DNA of 33,317 nucleotides, taken from positions 1 through 33,317 of the IMG/VR virus record IMGVR_UViG_3300018080_000409. One strand, given 5' to 3'. Under the pieces are notes generated by a model. That model searched no databases. It saw nothing but the letters and a program-made list of their open reading frames with translations, and was not told where the DNA came from. This document shows positions 26,249-33,069 of this stretch, in pieces. How positions within the stretch are numbered: position 1 is the first letter of the stretch; each line of letters opens with the position of its first letter. The translations under genes and the position numbers were made by a program. This DNA is from a virus.

Positions 26249-29200
26249 TTATTTAGCTACAGCAAAAAAAGGGTTAGATTGCTTGTTATATTTCCTGTGA
26301 CTACCCTTAATAGCTCTAAACAAACCCATTGAGATGTGTCTAGCGATAAAATTGGCTAATGATAAAGAGATCACACAATTATGAACAATAGTATTCTCTG
26401 CTACATAACTTACATCTTCTTCAACTTCAATATTATAAACATCTTAACGCATATAACCTTCATTAATCCTATGTATAGCTGAAATTAAATAATCACCTTC
26501 AATAGTTACTTTTACATTGTTATGTTTACTCTCTTTCCAAGAAACCCAGTATTGATCTTTATTTTTAGTGCCATACCTTTTCCTTTTTAATTTACTAATC
26601 AAAGCAGGTTTATTCATCCTTAAAAGTATCATCTGCATCTGAAGTGACAACTCTTTACTAATAGAAGCAGTTATATGATTTCCGTTTGGATCAACATATC
26701 CATCACCACAGAAATACCCATCATATAACGCTTTTTGATACTCAACAGGATATTTTAAAAAAGAAGAAGGTAACTTTCTATCTTCACTTTTACCTAAATT
26801 TAAATAAAACTGTATATGTTTTTTCATACCTTTCTGAAGAATAACACAATTATTATACGTATATTGTTTAAATTCTAAACCATATTCTTTTTTCATGCAT
26901 TCTTTTGCTTTCTTAATATCTTTTTTATTCTTAGAATTAAAAGAAAGACAGAACATACCGTCATTTTTACAACTTCCGTTTGCTAGATAAAATCCAATCA
27001 ACCACATTTTTTCCTTAGAATATGGACATTTAATAGTCTGTCGCATGATTGGATACATTGTTCTATAACCATTTGCTAACTGGTGTGGTAATACCCATTT
27101 TGGATTCCAAAACCTTTTTGCTTTACTTTTATCTTTATATTTATAAAAAAAATTACTTTTCTTACAAGCATAAATTGGATGTTCATGTGTAACATCAAAC
27201 TCAAGTGATCCATAAGGTTTGATACGAAGATATTTGCCTTTAAATGGTTTCTTTACTGTTCTCCATACTTTCCTAAACCTGCCTCTATGAGTTAAAACAG
27301 AATCTCCAATCTTAACATCTTCAACAGGTTTCCATCCATTTTCTGTAAAAATCCTTGTCCCCTCCCGAAGACAATCATCGTATTTTCCCAAGCCCTCAAA
27401 CCTAACAAGCTTTTTCCTTGCATCAAATATGATTCCAAACTTAGTAAGTTCATCCATTAAAGTTTTAACTGTTGTCCTTGTTTTAAAATCATCTGGACTG
27501 TAAGGAATTATGAACCCCTTCTTTTCAAACTGATCACGTAACGCTTTAATCAAATCTTCTTTTGAACCAGGTGTAAACTTAAACCCATCAATCGGAATTC
27601 CTTCAGCTTTAAGATCATAAATAAACGTTTTACCAAAAGAACTCTCATCCCCTAGTATCTTAGTGACCTTAAACTTATTAGAAAGCTCTACAATGCGTTC
27701 TTTCTGTATATTGTAGTCCAGACCTTTCCAACGATAAATGTTCAGTAGACGCAGTTTATTTGTGTCTAAACGCTTTTCAAGAATTGTAACAACAGTATAA
27801 TCTGCACCTGATTGAGCAGACATAGCAAAGTCAACACCCATAAAAGTCTGAGTATGGTTAGTTAATTCTTCAGTAAACGATTGGGATGTATCAAGACAAA
27901 CGGAAATCATTGATTCTGGAAACAATTGATCTTGAAGTCCAACAGGATTTAACATAAACTCTTGTTCCCAAGTAAGTGACGAATATGTTTCAATAACTTG
28001 ACCAGTTTTTCTGTCAACAATGTGAACTGCACCATCAACATATTCAATCTTTGAATCAGGGTATCGTTCTTCAAACAAGTTACCTTTATCACCTGTTGCT
28101 GGAAACCTGTCAGTATAAATTGAACTAAAACCTGGATCAGATTCAATCTCATGTAAAACGTCAATAGAACTTTTAGGTGTTCCAACACCAATAAAGAAAC
28201 CCCTATGAGCTCTAATTGTTGGTAATATTGCTTTAGTTAAAATCTCTGAATCTTCATATTCACCAATTTCGTCACAAGCAATACCACCAAAATGAAAACC
28301 TCTAATACTGTTTGTGTAAGGTTTTGATAAAATACGACCACCATTGTTAAGTTCAATCTCAGTACGGCTCCAACTTTTTGATCTGTTCGGTGGAACTAAC
28401 GTTTTTAACATCTTATTAGTTAAGATAGTTTCACGAATGTTACGCAAAACCCCAATAGCTTGTGGTAAAGTTTTAGAGATTATACAATATCCATCAGTGT
28501 GTATCATAGGATTAGTTACGGCTTTCCAAATAAAATAATTAACAAGTAATTGTCTTGTTTTTCCTGAATTGTGAACTAAAATGTTATTTGCAACAAACCA
28601 TTGTTTGACAGGTACGTGTAAATCGTACACATCTTCAATACCTTTATAAGTAATTTTTTGTATCTGACACCATTTAAAGATTTCATTATCTGAACCTTTT
28701 TCAAAACATTGAAACTTATATTTTTTAAACTTATATTGGTCGGTGATGTCATAATCACAATTAAAAAACTTATTATTCTCATTAGCTTTTAGAACTTTGT
28801 TAACATCTTTACCGATAGGCTTAACCAATTTACAAAATTTAGTTTGTTGTTTGGCACGTTCAATCATAACATTAAATTGTCCTTTTGATTTCTTAACATA
28901 AGAATGAATACCTAACCTTTTCAGAAGTGCACAAACATACCTGGCAAATATCTTCTTCAAACCACAATGTAACGAGATAGAAGCATATTTACCTTCCCTT
29001 ACATAAAAACAACCATCACTTGCATATAAACCTTCTAAAAACTTAATTATGTCTTTGTTAGTAGAAGTTAAGATGTCTAACGGAAAATAGTCATCAATCT
29101 TTAAAGAGCGTAACTCTGTTCTTAACCTATTAGGTTTAAATGTTTTTTTACCAGAAGTAACAACATAATCATACCCATTACCTTTCTTATATTTTCTACA

Positions 29201-29740
29201 AATAAGTTCTGGATATTCTTTAATTATTAATTCTTCAAATCTTTTTAACAAATCCAAATTTGTATTAATAAACTTGATAGACTGTCCTTTCTCTAAAGCT
29301 TTGAAACAATAAGAATCTGAGGATAACAAACCTAGTAATAAAGGATTAATTTTACATTTACTACCCCTTTTCTTTTTCTGAACTAAAGTTGCAACAATGT
29401 CACCCACATTTAAATCTTTAACTTGTTTCCAACCTTTAGTTGTAAATATTGGATGTTCAGCAGTTGCGTCTAAATAATTCTTATTATTAAGTTTAATCCT
29501 ATAAGTTTTATTCTTACCCATACACCAAGCATCAGGATGATCTTTAATCTGACAAACTGAACCATCTCTGTTATGAACTACTGTATTACCTGATAAACAT
29601 GACCTAAACGCCATAAGACTAATCCTTTTCTTAGTTTCAACTAACTTAAGCCACTCAGCTTGGTACGAAGTAAGTTCCATACCAATAATGTGTTTAATGA
29701 AATAAGAAGGATCACTTCTCAGCTTTTTCTTGTCCAACAT
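26249..29740 (-). CDS. terL: Terminase large subunit with two inteins and an in-frame stop
   Basis: The frame from ATG 29740 to TAA 26249 is 1163 codons, broken by one TAA at 26444-26446. Removing both inteins gives a 487-residue terminase, a normal length. Extein parts: residues 1-47 end AFRS and join SGKTRQ (Walker A across the first intein); Walker B is ACDEIGEYED (Asp490, Glu491); nuclease motifs are GVDFAMSAQSGADYT, ILGDESSFG and GKYDD joined to CVISLSLANF. The start lies 29 nt inside the small-subunit gene. The enzyme is the packaging motor. The TAA falls inside intein 2, 22 codons before its end, so full-length product would need readthrough, a corrected base or a sequencing error. Confidence 0.85.
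26378..27373 (-). mobile_element. Intein 2 in TerL, in the nuclease motif, with an internal stop
   Basis: An intein of 331 residues plus one stop codon. It starts with Cys790 (CLREGTRIF) directly after GKYDD, has block B VTHEHPIYA with His854, LAGLIDADG-type segments GFYLANGSC (Asn921 where an acid is expected) and LYDGYFCGDGYVD (Asp1013). The last 22 codons (block F: DVYNIEVEEDVSYVAEN; block G: TIVHN) lie after a TAA at 26444, and Cys+1 follows. The homing nuclease may be inactive in one active site. Because the block F/G end is intact and in frame, the stop looks recent or is a base error. Confidence 0.85.
28568..29599 (-). mobile_element. Intein 1 in TerL, inside Walker A
   Basis: A 344-residue intein. 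It starts with Cys48 (CLSGNTVV, block A), has block B DATAEHPIF (91-99), two LAGLIDADG-type segments (LLGLLSSDSY, about 135-143; FLEGLYASDGCF, about 234-246) with acidic residues Asp142 and Asp242, and ends with block G ILVHN followed by Ser (+1). Splicing would rejoin AFRS with SGKT, restoring Walker A. Because the insertion splits the ATP-binding loop, the terminase is inactive until it splices. Confidence 0.9.
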
Positions 29741-30086
29741 CCTTTATCCAAGACGAAAAATCTTCTGGTTCTGCTGTGTCTTTTTTACGTGAATTGTGAA
29801 ACAACCGATAAAACCTCATCAAATCGTTCTGTAAATTTCTTGCATAATCACACAACGGATTAATCTTCATAAGACCGTTAAAGTCATAAGTAGTCCCCTT
29901 CTGTTCAATCTTATCCTCAACACTCTGAAGTGTCATCCAAGTAGCAACCATCCTATTAGCCATCATTAAATCTGCTGGTTTTGTCAATTCCCAGTTCTTA
30001 ATGACAAGACTTAATATCTTAGAAAATAGTTCCTTATCTTGAGAAGGTAACTTCCCACCTACTTTAACCAAAAAATCTTGTTCCAT
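29712..30086 (-). CDS. terS: Terminase small subunit (P27-like)
   Basis: A 124-residue protein. I start it at the ATG at 30086 because GGTGA lies 7 nt upstream; an ATG 17 codons earlier has no ribosome site. The helical layout with KPADLMMANRMVATWMTLQS, GLMKINPLCDYARNLQNDL and FYRLFHNSRKK fits P27-type small terminases. It overlaps the terminase large subunit by 29 nt and the 56-aa ORF by 28 nt. It would bind viral DNA and guide the motor. Confidence 0.7.
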   Translation of the reverse strand: MEQDFLVKVGGKLPSQDKELFSKILSLVIKNWELTKPADLMMANRMVATWMTLQSVEDKIEQKGTTYDFNGLMKINPLCDYARNLQNDLMRFYRLFHNSRKKDTAEPEDFSSWIKDVGQEKAEK

Positions 30087-30229
30087 CTTATCTTCACCTT
30101 TCCCCTTGACAACTTTATAGCTTCCAAATGATTCCATTTGTCTGCTTGTCTTTGATTAATGTTATCTGGAGTAAAAATCATCTTTTCCTGTAAATATACT
30201 GCCAGTTTATACTTTAAAAATCTTATCAT
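30059..30229 (-). CDS. 56-residue basic ORF between receiver and terminase genes
   Basis: An ORF of 56 codons that starts with ATGA overlapping the receiver gene's stop, with GGAGAG 8 nt upstream, and ends inside the small terminase gene in another frame (28 nt overlap from 30086). The protein is basic and Trp/Leu rich (MIRFLKYKLAVYLQEK start). I do not recognise it. The coupling junction supports translation. The alternative is that this is plain spacer in which the terminase frame was extended upstream. Confidence 0.55.
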   Translation of the reverse strand: MIRFLKYKLAVYLQEKMIFTPDNINQRQADKWNHLEAIKLSRGKVKIRWNKIFWLK

Positions 30230-30582
30230 TTTAAATACTCTCCAACCATGTCAACCAAATCAGATGGACTGTAAGGTTTATGTAACGCACCAACAAACAG
30301 GTCAGGTCTGTACAATGGTTCTTTTGATGCAGCATGAAGGTTGCCACTACAAAGCATTATTGGCGTGTCAGGACTACTTTCTTTGACTAAGTCAGCCAAC
30401 TCTACACCGTTCATTACAGGCATTTCATAGTCAGTTATGATAAGGTCACAAGTAACTGTGTTAATTGCCTTGTACGCTTCGTGTCCGTTACTAAAACCTA
30501 CTACATGATATTTAGGTTCAAGTACCATTTCTACTAATTCTCTTACAGTATCGTTATCATCTACTACATATATTGTTTTCAT
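30226..30582 (-). CDS. Stand-alone response-regulator receiver domain
   Basis: A 118-residue protein with only a receiver domain: acidic pair Asp8 and Asp9, phosphoacceptor Asp51 in IITDYEMPVMNG, Ser79 (MLCSGN) at the T/S switch position and Lys102 (LHKPY). All expected active residues are there. No output domain is fused, so it acts like CheY or Spo0F, as a phosphorelay or binding partner. The ribosome site is GAGG about 10 nt before ATG. It precedes the packaging genes, which is an unusual place for a two-component protein in a virus. Confidence 0.9.
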   Translation of the reverse strand: MKTIYVVDDNDTVRELVEMVLEPKYHVVGFSNGHEAYKAINTVTCDLIITDYEMPVMNGVELADLVKESSPDTPIMLCSGNLHAASKEPLYRPDLFVGALHKPYSPSDLVDMVGEYLK

Positions 30583-30601
30583 TATTGATTTACCTCATAA
30601 C

Positions 30602-30838
30602 CTAAATATTATGCGTGTCGTTAGACCAAAGTTTTGTGGTGGAAGGCTTGTCCTTCTTAACCGTGAAAGATTTATTAGGGGACTCTGCATTGGCAGAGCT
30701 TGAGTTCGAGAGGTTTTGTCCTATATCCTCTACTTCTTTATGTAATAATTTTACTTGTGATTTTGTTCTTTCTAAAGTATATAAGCATTCATCAATACTT
30801 CGATGTAACCATCTTATTCTATCTTTATTGTCTATCAT
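30602..30838 (-). CDS. Small coiled-coil protein
   Basis: A 78-residue protein. I start it at the ATG at 30838 because GAGG lies upstream; earlier in-frame starts lie in the palindrome region with no site. Residues 1-50 are helical with heptads (IDECLYTLERTKSQVKLLHK), then a Ser/Asn-rich and Lys-rich tail. Its 5' leader, including the ribosome site, forms a 13-bp perfect inverted repeat with its own coding region near codons 42-46. I do not recognise it. Confidence 0.6.
   Translation of the reverse strand: MIDNKDRIRWLHRSIDECLYTLERTKSQVKLLHKEVEDIGQNLSNSSSANAESPNKSFTVKKDKPSTTKLWSNDTHNI
30683..30698. repeat. Palindrome in the coiled-coil gene tail
   Basis: CTCTGCATTGGCAGAG is a perfect 6-bp stem with a 4-nt loop. 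It lies within the Ser/Asn-rich tail (SANAES) of the 78-aa protein, close to the left arm of the 13-bp inverted repeat. It adds to the cluster of palindromes between 30680 and 31060. Confidence 0.55.
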
Positions 30839-30855
30839 TGTTAAAACCTCTCGAA
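30705..30855. repeat. 13-bp inverted repeat around the small coiled-coil gene's leader
   Basis: TTCGAGAGGTTTT at 30705-30717 and its reverse complement at 30843-30855 are identical. The right arm covers the ribosome site of the 78-aa gene (GAGAGG); the left arm is about 120 nt into its coding region. The loop between is about 125 nt. Confidence 0.75.
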
Positions 30856-30870
30856 TTTTGCCTAATATTA

Positions 30871-30924
30871 GAGTAAAAGCGAGTGGCGAAGCCATTCGGA
30901 TGAACGGAGTGAATGTTTTTACTC
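30871..30924. repeat. Compound stem-loop between methyltransferase and coiled-coil genes
   Basis: An 8-bp outer stem, GAGTAAAA at 30871-30878 and TTTTACTC at 30917-30924, encloses the hairpin TGGCGAAGCCA (30884-30894) and the arms CATTC and GAATG. The outer arm on the methyltransferase side includes part of that gene's stop codon. It may act as a terminator-like or processing element, or as a DNA cruciform. Confidence 0.6.
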
Positions 30925-31621
30925 ATATTAAATCCTCCGATTTATCGGACTGCGAAGCAGAGTCGGAAGGAGTTGCGATTAGTTGCTCAAGATATTCTGA
31001 CCATTGTTTAGCCATCGCTTGTGCTATTCCTGGAAAGGTTTTGCTTCGCAAAATCTTAATCTCTTCTGAATTGTAAGGAATTTTTTTTCCGTTTTCATCT
31101 ATTGGGTCATGCGACCATTTTGCCATTTTCTTACCAGAAGGGCTAATATAAAATTCTCCCTCATCAACAATTTTAGTGGGTTTTAAATTTGGAAGACCCT
31201 TTAGCCATAAGCAAGTTGTTTTTTTTGCTTTATCTCCAAATTGATATGGTTGAATAATTTGATTTGGTTTCCTCCATTTAGTAGACATAATTCCTACAGG
31301 GTTTTCTATGGCTACTCTCGGACATTTGCAGTTAGCAAACTTCATAAAAAAATTAATACCTTCTTGTTGCCTTCCATCTTTGATTTTTTGTGCGAAATGT
31401 TTTGCTCCACTAACTGCTAAATGTGTGCATGGAGGAAATGCAATAACCATATCCCACTCTTTTTCTAAAAGAGGGAGAACATTTGATTGAATATGCCATT
31501 CTGGATGACCTCCACTACAAGGCAAAATGTCACAACTATATGCTTCATGACCTAATTTTCTAAATTCCTTACAAACTGCCTGGCTTTCTTCACAAGCGAT
31601 TAGTATTCTGAATTTGGTCAT
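30923..31621 (-). CDS. Phage-type DNA cytosine-5 methyltransferase-like protein
   Basis: A 232-residue protein with the small phage Dcm-like pattern: an N-terminal SAM-site region (RILIACEESQAVCKEFRKLG), FPPCTHLAVSG with catalytic Cys65, ENPVG at 106-110 (like the ENV motif), and TTCLWLKGLP and SKTFPGIAQAMAKQW later. It would methylate cytosine in viral DNA, protecting it from host restriction. The last 17 residues (ATPSDSASQSDKSEDLI) are encoded by a palindrome-rich tail not needed for the fold. The ribosome site GGAAGGAG lies in a 14-bp inverted repeat whose other arm is in this tail. Confidence 0.85.
   Translation of the reverse strand: MTKFRILIACEESQAVCKEFRKLGHEAYSCDILPCSGGHPEWHIQSNVLPLLEKEWDMVIAFPPCTHLAVSGAKHFAQKIKDGRQQEGINFFMKFANCKCPRVAIENPVGIMSTKWRKPNQIIQPYQFGDKAKKTTCLWLKGLPNLKPTKIVDEGEFYISPSGKKMAKWSHDPIDENGKKIPYNSEEIKILRSKTFPGIAQAMAKQWSEYLEQLIATPSDSASQSDKSEDLI
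30936..30960. repeat. Two adjacent palindromes in the methyltransferase tail
   Basis: TCCGATTTATCGGA (30936-30949) and CTGCGAAGCAG (30950-30960) are perfect hairpins with 4- and 3-nt loops, back to back. They encode the methyltransferase tail residues SASQSDKSED. GCGAAGC forms a very stable DNA mini-hairpin, and the same core is in the compound stem-loop nearby. Confidence 0.65.
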
Positions 31622-31639
31622 TGGAGCAACTCCTTCCGA
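30963..31639. repeat. 14-bp inverted repeat flanking the methyltransferase gene
   Basis: The 14-mer TCGGAAGGAGTTGC at 30963-30976 and its reverse complement at 31626-31639 are identical. The right arm holds the methyltransferase ribosome site (GGAAGGAG); the left arm is in the last codons of the same gene (residues ATPSD). In the message the two arms could pair. It may also mark the ends of an inserted cassette. Confidence 0.7.
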
Positions 31640-31651
31640 TTGGATTTAATA

Positions 31652-31664
31652 TGCGTTATACGCA
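31652..31664. promoter_or_regulatory. Palindrome TGCGTTATACGCA, operator candidate
   Basis: A perfect 5-bp inverted repeat with a 3-nt spacer. It lies about 25-37 nt downstream of the TATA-like box, at or just after the predicted transcript start, where a repressor could block initiation. Confidence 0.45.
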
Positions 31665-31688
31665 ATTCTTTTCTTAACGTCTCTATCC

Positions 31689-31701
31689 CTATAATTATAT
31701 A
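31689..31701 (-). promoter_or_regulatory. TATA-like box upstream of the methyltransferase gene
   Basis: The minus strand reads TATATAATTATAG in the only gap of more than 150 nt on the right-hand side. An archaeal TATA box would set a start about 25 nt further on, leaving a leader of about 50 nt before the methyltransferase ATG at 31621. The same bases contain TATAAT, so a bacterial -10 element is possible, but no well-spaced -35 is seen. Confidence 0.45.
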
Positions 31702-31706
31702 GTTAC

Positions 31707-31724
31707 ACAAGGTATATGCCTTGT
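31707..31724. promoter_or_regulatory. Near-perfect 18-bp palindrome upstream of the TATA box
   Basis: ACAAGGTATATGCCTTGT matches its reverse complement in eight of nine pairs. It lies directly upstream of the TATA-like box, where a dimeric regulator could act. A second palindrome lies downstream of the box. Confidence 0.5.
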
Positions 31725-31782
31725 TTATACCATTTCCTAAATGTATATGTTGTATATGGTTAGTTATCATTCTTTTTTAACC

Positions 31783-31986
31783 TCATTCACCTGCTTTGTT
31801 CCAGTGGTTATTAGCAAACCTTAATTTAATTGGTAACTTTTTCCTAATGTTCTCAGCAATTTCTATCCAATCTTCTGCACACTTCGGTTTATTTCTTTTA
31901 TAGCTTTTTATACCTAAGTTCATAGTGTAATGTATAGCTTCAATTTCTTCTGCTGTGAATTGTAATGTTATTTTGTCTAATTTCAT
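31783..31986 (-). CDS. Hypothetical small protein
   Basis: A 67-residue basic protein with a helical N-terminal part (LQFTAEEIEAIHYTMNLGIK) and a Trp/Asn end. It overlaps the upstream gene by ATGA. I do not recognise it. After it comes the regulatory gap 31622-31782, so it is the last gene of the right-hand unit. Confidence 0.65.
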   Translation of the reverse strand: MKLDKITLQFTAEEIEAIHYTMNLGIKSYKRNKPKCAEDWIEIAENIRKKLPIKLRFANNHWNKAGE

Positions 31987-32402
31987 TCTTTCATCAACTC
32001 TTTCAATATATCTATAAATTTAACATCTTTATCATAAGCGTTTACAACATTACAATTAGTAGTAACATCAACATGGTTATTATTTATAGCATCTATTATT
32101 AAAATCTGTATTCGAGAATTGTAACCATCATGCAAATAATTTATGGTAAATGTATTAAAACAAACAAAAGTTTCTTTACCTTTAAGACAATCGTATTTAT
32201 TAATAATCAAAAACAAACCTTTATCTTTAAAGATTTCAAACTCTTTTTCTATCTTTGGTAACAATTCATTAAACCTTTTCTCTCTTTCAGATACATCATC
32301 AATATCTTTTACTGTGACATCTAACTCATTAAGTTCATCCTGATACGTATCTATCAAAGTATGAAAATATCTAGTGTATAATTCATCTGTTTTCGTTTTC
32401 AT
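31983..32402 (-). CDS. Hypothetical protein
   Basis: A 139-residue soluble protein. The first 60 residues are helical and charged (YQDELNELDVTVKDIDDVSE), and the rest alternates strands and helices (LFLIINKYDCLKG; IQILIIDAINNNHVD). No known motif is visible. Its ATG shares ATGA with the end of the frameshifted small gene, which shows that the two are translated in sequence. Confidence 0.7.
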   Translation of the reverse strand: MKTKTDELYTRYFHTLIDTYQDELNELDVTVKDIDDVSEREKRFNELLPKIEKEFEIFKDKGLFLIINKYDCLKGKETFVCFNTFTINYLHDGYNSRIQILIIDAINNNHVDVTTNCNVVNAYDKDVKFIDILKELMKE

Positions 32403-32570
32403 TCTTTCATTAATTCCTCAATTAACTTTTGTTTTTCAAACAATCTGTTTTCAAGATACGATATTACATTTTTTTGATATGTTCTGTATTCTTTACGTTC
32501 TTTTAGACCTTCATCTATCAATCTTTCTATCTTTAATTCTAATTCTTTACAACGTTTGCATTTAGTCATT
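32399..32570 (-). pseudogene. Small Cys-pair gene with an apparent +1 frameshift
   Basis: The ATG at 32570 overlaps the upstream stop (ATGA) and gives MTKCKRCKELELKIER, then a stop three codons on. In the next frame the coding pattern continues as DEGLKERKEYRTYQKN, then ENRLFEKQKLIEELMKE, and its stop overlaps the next gene's start as ATGA. Removing one T from the TTT at about 32519-32521 gives one clean 57-codon gene: an N-terminal C-x2-C pair followed by a long charged helix. Both ends keep normal junctions, so the frame break is recent, a sequencing error, or a programmed +1 shift. Confidence 0.7.
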
Positions 32571-32772
32571 CTTTCTTATGGTCAGTTGAAAACTTGCGTT
32601 CAAAAATTAAGCCCGTCATTTTTTTCTCGTTTCTATCTTTACACCCATTACAAATTCCAAAGTGTTTTGCACTGAAACTTGACATATTTCTTCCACACTG
32701 TGGGCAAACACTCATTTCTACTCCCACATATCTATACGGTACACTTTTATCATTAAAATCTTTGTTACTCAT
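32566..32772 (-). CDS. Zinc-ribbon protein
   Basis: A 68-residue protein with two cysteine pairs, CPQCGRN (about residues 23-29) and CNGCKDR (about 41-47), a four-cysteine zinc ribbon, followed by a basic end. A transcription or replication accessory role is possible. It overlaps the frameshifted gene by ATGA-type junction. Small zinc proteins are frequent in archaeal virus genomes. Confidence 0.75.
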   Translation of the reverse strand: MSNKDFNDKSVPYRYVGVEMSVCPQCGRNMSSFSAKHFGICNGCKDRNEKKMTGLIFERKFSTDHKKE

Positions 32773-32805
32773 TTTTCCTCCTTAGGGCTTAATTTTTGGT
32801 TGGAT

Positions 32806-33015
32806 CTAACATAAATCAATATTATCTAATGCATTTGGGTATTTCTTTTGTAACTTTTCCATCTTTTTAATAGCATTATCTAATCTACTCCGTTCTTCTA
32901 CACATTTCCTACAACTAGGTACACAACTATAAGTTTTTGTTTTCTTATTATATAACAATATCATTTCTTCATCTTGATTATGTTTGTTGCATCTTTTTAA
33001 TTCGAATAGTGTCAT
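32806..33015 (-). CDS. Small cysteine-pair protein
   Basis: A 69-residue protein. I start it at the ATG at 33015, with GGAG about 11 nt upstream; the frame is open to a GTG further up. It has CNKH near the N-terminus and a CVPSCRKC cluster (about residues 31-38), likely a zinc-binding site, then a helix rich in Lys and Glu. Not recognised further. Confidence 0.65.
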   Translation of the reverse strand: MTLFELKRCNKHNQDEEMILLYNKKTKTYSCVPSCRKCVEERSRLDNAIKKMEKLQKKYPNALDNIDLC

Positions 33016-33069
33016 TTCTTTTCTTTCTCCTACTTGCACAGTAGCTAACGTTTCAAATATAATCTTCGT

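Noticed and set aside
26378-27373. A natural split intein explanation for the TerL stop
   Set aside because: No ATG, GTG or TTG in frame occurs between the stop and the splice junction, and no separate ribosome site is seen, so I keep it only as a less likely option.
31039-31053. TTTTGCTTCGCAAAA palindrome within the methyltransferase gene
   Set aside because: It falls on codons for the conserved RSKTFPG part of the protein, so protein constraint alone may account for it.
30615-31076. A 153-codon plus-strand frame crossing the palindrome cluster
   Set aside because: It is antisense to three supported genes, has no ribosome site or recognisable protein pattern, and its openness follows from the palindromes and the opposite-strand coding.
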